Origin: Candidatus Woesearchaeota archaeon
Lineage (GTDB): Archaea > Nanobdellota > Nanobdellia > Woesearchaeales > 21-14-0-10-32-9
Reading direction: 5' to 3'
DNA: 7,916 nucleotides
NCBI GenBank assembly: GCA_007117145.1
Contig: SKHC01000041.1
Location: 1-7,916, forward strand
In this document: one piece after another, positions 4,744-7,916 of the stretch
Layout of the letters: each line of letters starts with the position of its first letter
Numbering within the stretch: the stretch's first letter is position 1
Notes under the pieces: generated by a model
The model's database searches: none
The model's input: only the letters and a program-made list of their open reading frames with translations
What the model was told of the DNA's origin: nothing
Program-made: the position numbers and the translations under genes

Positions 4744-6438
4744 TTACATTTCTTCAATTGTATCAATGCCAATCAAATTCAATGCTTTCTTTAACGTTTC
4801 TGCGTATAAATAAACAAGACTTGCCCTGAAATCTTCCTTGTCTGAGCCTTGAACCTTACACTTAGTGTAGAAACTATTGAATTCCTGACTCAAACTCATA
4901 ACGTAATTTGCAACTTGGCTTGGATCATCTCTAAGTTTGGCAGTCAAAACAATGTAAGGAAATTGGCCAAGCTTTACAATCAAAGAATACTCTTCCATTT
5001 CAGGAACTACTTCACCAATTTTTTGTGTTTTAAACTTTAGTTTTCTAAGTATACTTTTGCTTCTAGCATAACTATACAAAAGATAAGGTCCTGTGTCTCC
5101 TTCCATGCTGGTAATAGATTTGGCATCAAAAATAACGCTAGTATTTCTAAAATTTTTCAAATCACCATATAACACCGCGCTTCTAGTGATTAGTTTCAAT
5201 CTAGAATCAATAGCAGAATCTCTTTTTTTCAATTCAGCCAAAACTTTACTTTCAACTTCTGCCCAGATATCTCTCATCTTAACACTGCTTCCACCACGAG
5301 TAGACAGTTTCTTACCATCTTTCCCAAGATACAAACCATGCGTTATATGCTTCAAATTATCTGCCCACTTGTAACCCATAAGTTTTAGTGCTTTAAAGAC
5401 TTGTTTGAAGTGAAGCTCTTGCTCGCTTCCAACTTCGTATATCATCTCTTCAAAATCATACTTTTCCTTTCTCTCAATAGCAGCGCTAATATCTCTTGAT
5501 AAATAGATAGTTGTACCATCACTTTTCTGCAAAATACCAACACCTAAATCATCTTCGAAATCAATAATTAATGCACCTTCACTTTGCTTTGCAATTTTTT
5601 TATCTTTCAACTTATTAATAATTTCAAGTGATTTCTTGTTTTGAGTGCTCTCTCCACTAATTTCATCAAAGCTAACACCCAATAAGTCATATATTTCCAT
5701 GAATTCTTCAATGCTTTTTTCTTTGAATTTTTTCCACGTGGCTAGAGTTTTCTTGTCACCTTCTTCCATCAACTTAAAATTTTGCTTAGCTCTAACCTCT
5801 AATTCCTCTGTTAAATTTTGATTTAATTTAACGTAGACATCTTGAAGATGATTAATCGGGTCTGCCAATAACTTTTTTTCATCGCCATACAACTCAAAAG
5901 CTAAAAGAAGTTTACCAAACTGAGTACCCCAATCACCAAGATAATTAATCTTAATAGATTTGTAACCATTAAACTCGTAGATTCTTGCAAGACTTTCACC
6001 TATTATTGTACTTCTCAGATGACCAATTCCAAAACTCTTTGCAATGTTTGGAGAGCTCATCTCAACAATTACTTTTTTATTTGCTCCGTGGTTGTTTTTG
6101 CCAAAATCTTTTTTTGAAATATCAACCAGAGCACATTTAACAAAATGCTTTTTATCAAAATAAAAATTCAAATAACCATTAACAGCCAAGACCTTTTCTA
6201 GAAACTCTGCTTTAATAACTTCTGCTAACTCTTCAGCTATTAGGTTTGGAGCCTTCTTTAGAGTTTTTGAGAGAGTAAAACAAGGAAAACTAACATCTCC
6301 AAAATCTAAGCTCGGAGGTATTCTCATCAAATTAACAATTGACGTTAAATCAAGTTTTGTATGTTTAGAAATAAGCGTGGCTAGTTCTAAATATAAATTA
6401 TTAACTTTGTATTCAGATAGCTCATTTCTAAAAACCAT
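4744..6438 (-). CDS. argS: Arginyl-tRNA synthetase (class I)
   Basis: This enzyme attaches arginine to tRNA-Arg in the cytoplasm, using ATP. From ATG 6438 it has 564 residues, within the family range. An N-terminal Arg-tRNA synthetase domain (about 1-100, with LDFGDVSFPCF at 45-55) precedes the catalytic Rossmann core. The signature SSPNIAKSFGIGHLRST spans 128-144, followed by YLGDWGTQFGKL (166-177) and GESTQNKKS (262-270). The KMSKS-equivalent KKLSTRGG is at 376-383. The α-helical anticodon-binding domain contains GDTGPYLLYSYARS (447-460) and ends with the typical IGIDTIEEM. The first His of the HIGH motif is Gly (G137-I-G-H140). The frame extends upstream to a TTG at 6486, but 6438 is the first ATG and has a TATA-like box about 25 bases upstream. 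It starts 16 bases after the preceding nuclease-like gene. Confidence 0.96.
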   Translation of the reverse strand: MVFRNELSEYKVNNLYLELATLISKHTKLDLTSIVNLMRIPPSLDFGDVSFPCFTLSKTLKKAPNLIAEELAEVIKAEFLEKVLAVNGYLNFYFDKKHFVKCALVDISKKDFGKNNHGANKKVIVEMSSPNIAKSFGIGHLRSTIIGESLARIYEFNGYKSIKINYLGDWGTQFGKLLLAFELYGDEKKLLADPINHLQDVYVKLNQNLTEELEVRAKQNFKLMEEGDKKTLATWKKFKEKSIEEFMEIYDLLGVSFDEISGESTQNKKSLEIINKLKDKKIAKQSEGALIIDFEDDLGVGILQKSDGTTIYLSRDISAAIERKEKYDFEEMIYEVGSEQELHFKQVFKALKLMGYKWADNLKHITHGLYLGKDGKKLSTRGGSSVKMRDIWAEVESKVLAELKKRDSAIDSRLKLITRSAVLYGDLKNFRNTSVIFDAKSITSMEGDTGPYLLYSYARSKSILRKLKFKTQKIGEVVPEMEEYSLIVKLGQFPYIVLTAKLRDDPSQVANYVMSLSQEFNSFYTKCKVQGSDKEDFRASLVYLYAETLKKALNLIGIDTIEEM

Positions 6439-6454
6439 GAAACTGATATGTTTG

Positions 6455-7882
6455 TCAATTATAAAAGCTTTTCCGTAAACCTTCAAGAATTATAACCATT
6501 GCTAAAGTGTCAAGTTTACAATACTCCAGCAGGTCTTTTCTTATGTTTTCTGTTAAGTTTCCTTTATGGGTTTTATACAAAATCATAGCAGAGCTTCCAC
6601 TACTTAGATTTAACTCTTTATGATTCATCTCACTAAAAAGTGGAAGAACTTCTTTTATGCTACAACTACCTTTTTGCCTTGCAGAATAAAACCAAAAGTT
6701 AGAAAAAGGATCTCTCAAATCAATAACTCTGGAAATAATATTAGAAACAAAATCTTTGTATTCTGGAAAATCTTGTGCTAACTCTTTAAGCCTGCCAACT
6801 TCAAATGGCTTGTAATAAACTAAAATACTTCCTTTGCTTGGGAGGTCTTCCTTTAATTTTTTTAAAAACATAGGTCTTGGGTCATCACCTTTCTCGTATA
6901 AGAATTCTTTATGGATTAAACCGTTTTCATCTTCTATGTGCAGGGAATACTGAAAAGGTATTTGCTGGTAAGCAGATGTATTTTTAATCTTAGGTATTAC
7001 TTGCTGGTACGCTTCAAAATCTAAATGACATATCGGTTTATCTATCTTAGATAAAAACTTTGAAAGCATCTCTTTATTGACATAAAAACCCTCGCCAGCT
7101 TCTAACTGAATAACTTGCTTTGGAGTAAGCTCAACCATTCCTGGTAAATCTTTTATTTGAACAAATCCTGCCTTGAAAAATTCCACGGCTTTCTTTCTTC
7201 TAATAGAATACAAATCAAATATACTCCCAATTGGCTGATCATTTTTGAACTCATCAACTAAAAAATTTCCATTATCTGTTTTGGACAAATCTTCAACATC
7301 AAACTCTGGGCACTTAAGCTGATTAATAACTTTGAGCATTCTTTCAGATTCATCTTTAACATCTAAGCTTAAAATTTTTTGTGTGACATCTTCTACTTTG
7401 AAAAACTCTTCAACGCAAAATGCATCTTTCAACTTGTAATCACCATTGATTAAAATAAGATTATACGAATTAACTTTCAAACCACTTTTTTCCAAAACCA
7501 TTTTTTGAAAAGCCAAATCATCTAAGTGTTTAGGCTTCACGCTACTACTGCTTTTAACTTCAAACACATCAAAACCATTACTTGAAGGTCTTAATACATC
7601 TATTTTACAATAAAAATTGTCTTCAAGAAAAGTAGCTTCAAACAAAGTTTTCTTATTCATAAGCTCGCTAGTTTTTTTTAAACTTTCCTCTTCTGTCAAA
7701 TCCTTAAGATCTGTGCCTTCAAATAACTTTTTTGCTAGCTCACCTATTTTAATACCTGATTGTATATTATCTTCTTCAAACAAAGAAAGTCTGGGCAGAG
7801 TTTCAGGCCGATTAGCACATATCCACAAAAACTTATCTCCTTCCCTTCCGTTTAAGAATAAAGATTTTGTTAAAATTTTCAT
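6455..7882 (-). CDS. PD-(D/E)XK and DUF2779 nuclease-like protein
   Basis: The 475-residue protein has two nuclease-like parts. Residues 1-150 resemble a PD-(D/E)XK fold: GIKIGELAKKLFEG (43-56), Asp95 in CKIDVLRP, Glu108-Val-Lys110 in FEVKSSSS, and a following helix with Gln126-Lys127. Residues 215-475 match DUF2779, an RNase H-like domain: SIFDL (220-224), HLDFEAY (286-292), IPFQYSLH (308-315), DDPRPMF (333-339), PFEVGRL (359-365), VIDLRDPF (386-393), SIKEVLPLF (408-416) and YCKLDT (454-459). DFE, Asp388 and the Y454-x3-D458 pair fit a DEDDy 3'-5' exonuclease pattern. Cysteines that I recall as common in the family (one N-terminal, a group of three before SIFDL) are absent. It is cytoplasmic, with no signal peptide. 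Cellular role is unknown; repair, RNA or DNA processing, or defence are possible. It is the first of three leftward genes and starts at ATG 7882. Confidence 0.85.
   Translation of the reverse strand: MKILTKSLFLNGREGDKFLWICANRPETLPRLSLFEEDNIQSGIKIGELAKKLFEGTDLKDLTEEESLKKTSELMNKKTLFEATFLEDNFYCKIDVLRPSSNGFDVFEVKSSSSVKPKHLDDLAFQKMVLEKSGLKVNSYNLILINGDYKLKDAFCVEEFFKVEDVTQKILSLDVKDESERMLKVINQLKCPEFDVEDLSKTDNGNFLVDEFKNDQPIGSIFDLYSIRRKKAVEFFKAGFVQIKDLPGMVELTPKQVIQLEAGEGFYVNKEMLSKFLSKIDKPICHLDFEAYQQVIPKIKNTSAYQQIPFQYSLHIEDENGLIHKEFLYEKGDDPRPMFLKKLKEDLPSKGSILVYYKPFEVGRLKELAQDFPEYKDFVSNIISRVIDLRDPFSNFWFYSARQKGSCSIKEVLPLFSEMNHKELNLSSGSSAMILYKTHKGNLTENIRKDLLEYCKLDTLAMVIILEGLRKSFYN
6459..6466 (-). promoter_or_regulatory. 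TATA-like box of argS inside the end of the upstream gene
   Basis: On the - strand TTTTATAA is centred about 25 bases before the argS ATG at 6438. It overlaps the last codons of the DUF2779 gene, whose stop is at 6455-6457. It supports the shorter ATG start and independent expression of this essential gene. Confidence 0.45.
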
Positions 7883-7905
7883 TAAGTAAAATAAATTTGT
7901 TCAGT

Positions 7906-7913
7906 TAATAAAA
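7906..7913 (-). promoter_or_regulatory. Possible TATA-like box of the DUF2779 gene
   Basis: On the - strand TTTTATTA is centred about 27-28 bases before the ATG at 7882, and no Shine-Dalgarno site precedes that ATG. It sits at the window edge in very AT-rich DNA, so it is weakly supported except by agreement with the spacing at the other genes. Confidence 0.35.
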
Positions 7914-7916
7914 TAT

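Noticed and set aside
6439..6486. 16-residue extension of argS from a TTG start overlapping the upstream gene
   Set aside because: No ribosome binding site, the codon is TTG, and a TATA-like box is placed correctly for ATG 6438, which gives a normal ArgRS N-terminus.
1..7916. CRISPR arrays, tRNA genes, insertion sequences or a multi-gene defence island
   Set aside because: No spaced direct repeats, cloverleaf-like segments, transposase or terminal inverted repeats were seen. The only nuclease-like gene stands beside housekeeping genes.

Overview
The window looks like a piece of an AT-rich archaeal genome, probably from a small-genome lineage of the DPANN type (Woesearchaeota/Pacearchaeota-like). 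That lineage is an inference from gene style and was not tested by phylogeny. The archaeal reading rests on several signals. TATA-like boxes lie about 25-28 bases upstream of the ATG of five genes that have no ribosome binding site, as expected for leaderless archaeal transcripts. Two other genes have the arrangement GGTGA-N5-ATG. Plain T-tract terminators occur without hairpins. One protein joins four CBS repeats to a hibernation-factor-like domain, an arrangement I associate with archaea. No bacterial -35/-10 promoters stand out. There are no tRNA, rRNA, CRISPR or insertion sequences, and no gene-free stretch longer than about 130 bases.

Layout, left to right. (1) Bases 1-640, + strand: the 3' part of a secreted fasciclin-domain adhesion protein, a T-tract, and a 42-residue acidic small protein with a strong ribosome binding site. 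(2) 632-1708, - strand: a divergent homologue of PlsX (acyl-phosphate synthase), surprising in an archaeon. (3) 1709-1832: a divergent control region with two back-to-back promoters, a 21-bp dyad over the core promoter of the right-hand gene, and smaller palindromes. (4) 1833-3779, + strand: a CBS/HPF-like protein and a DUF368 membrane protein, the family that includes polyprenyl-phosphate translocases. (5) 3790-7882, - strand: a PD-(D/E)XK + DUF2779 nuclease-like protein, arginyl-tRNA synthetase and thioredoxin reductase, in that order of transcription. The last two each appear to have their own promoter.

How they relate: most of the window is housekeeping (translation, redox, ribosome dormancy, lipid-carrier recycling). 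PlsX and DUF368 both touch membrane or lipid-carrier metabolism, but they sit on opposite strands with a gene between them, so a shared pathway is speculative. I see no convincing multi-gene defence or other novel system. The best leads are the PlsX homologue with altered motifs, the nuclease-like protein that seems to have lost its Fe-S cysteines, the small protein, and the operator-like dyad in front of the CBS/HPF gene.
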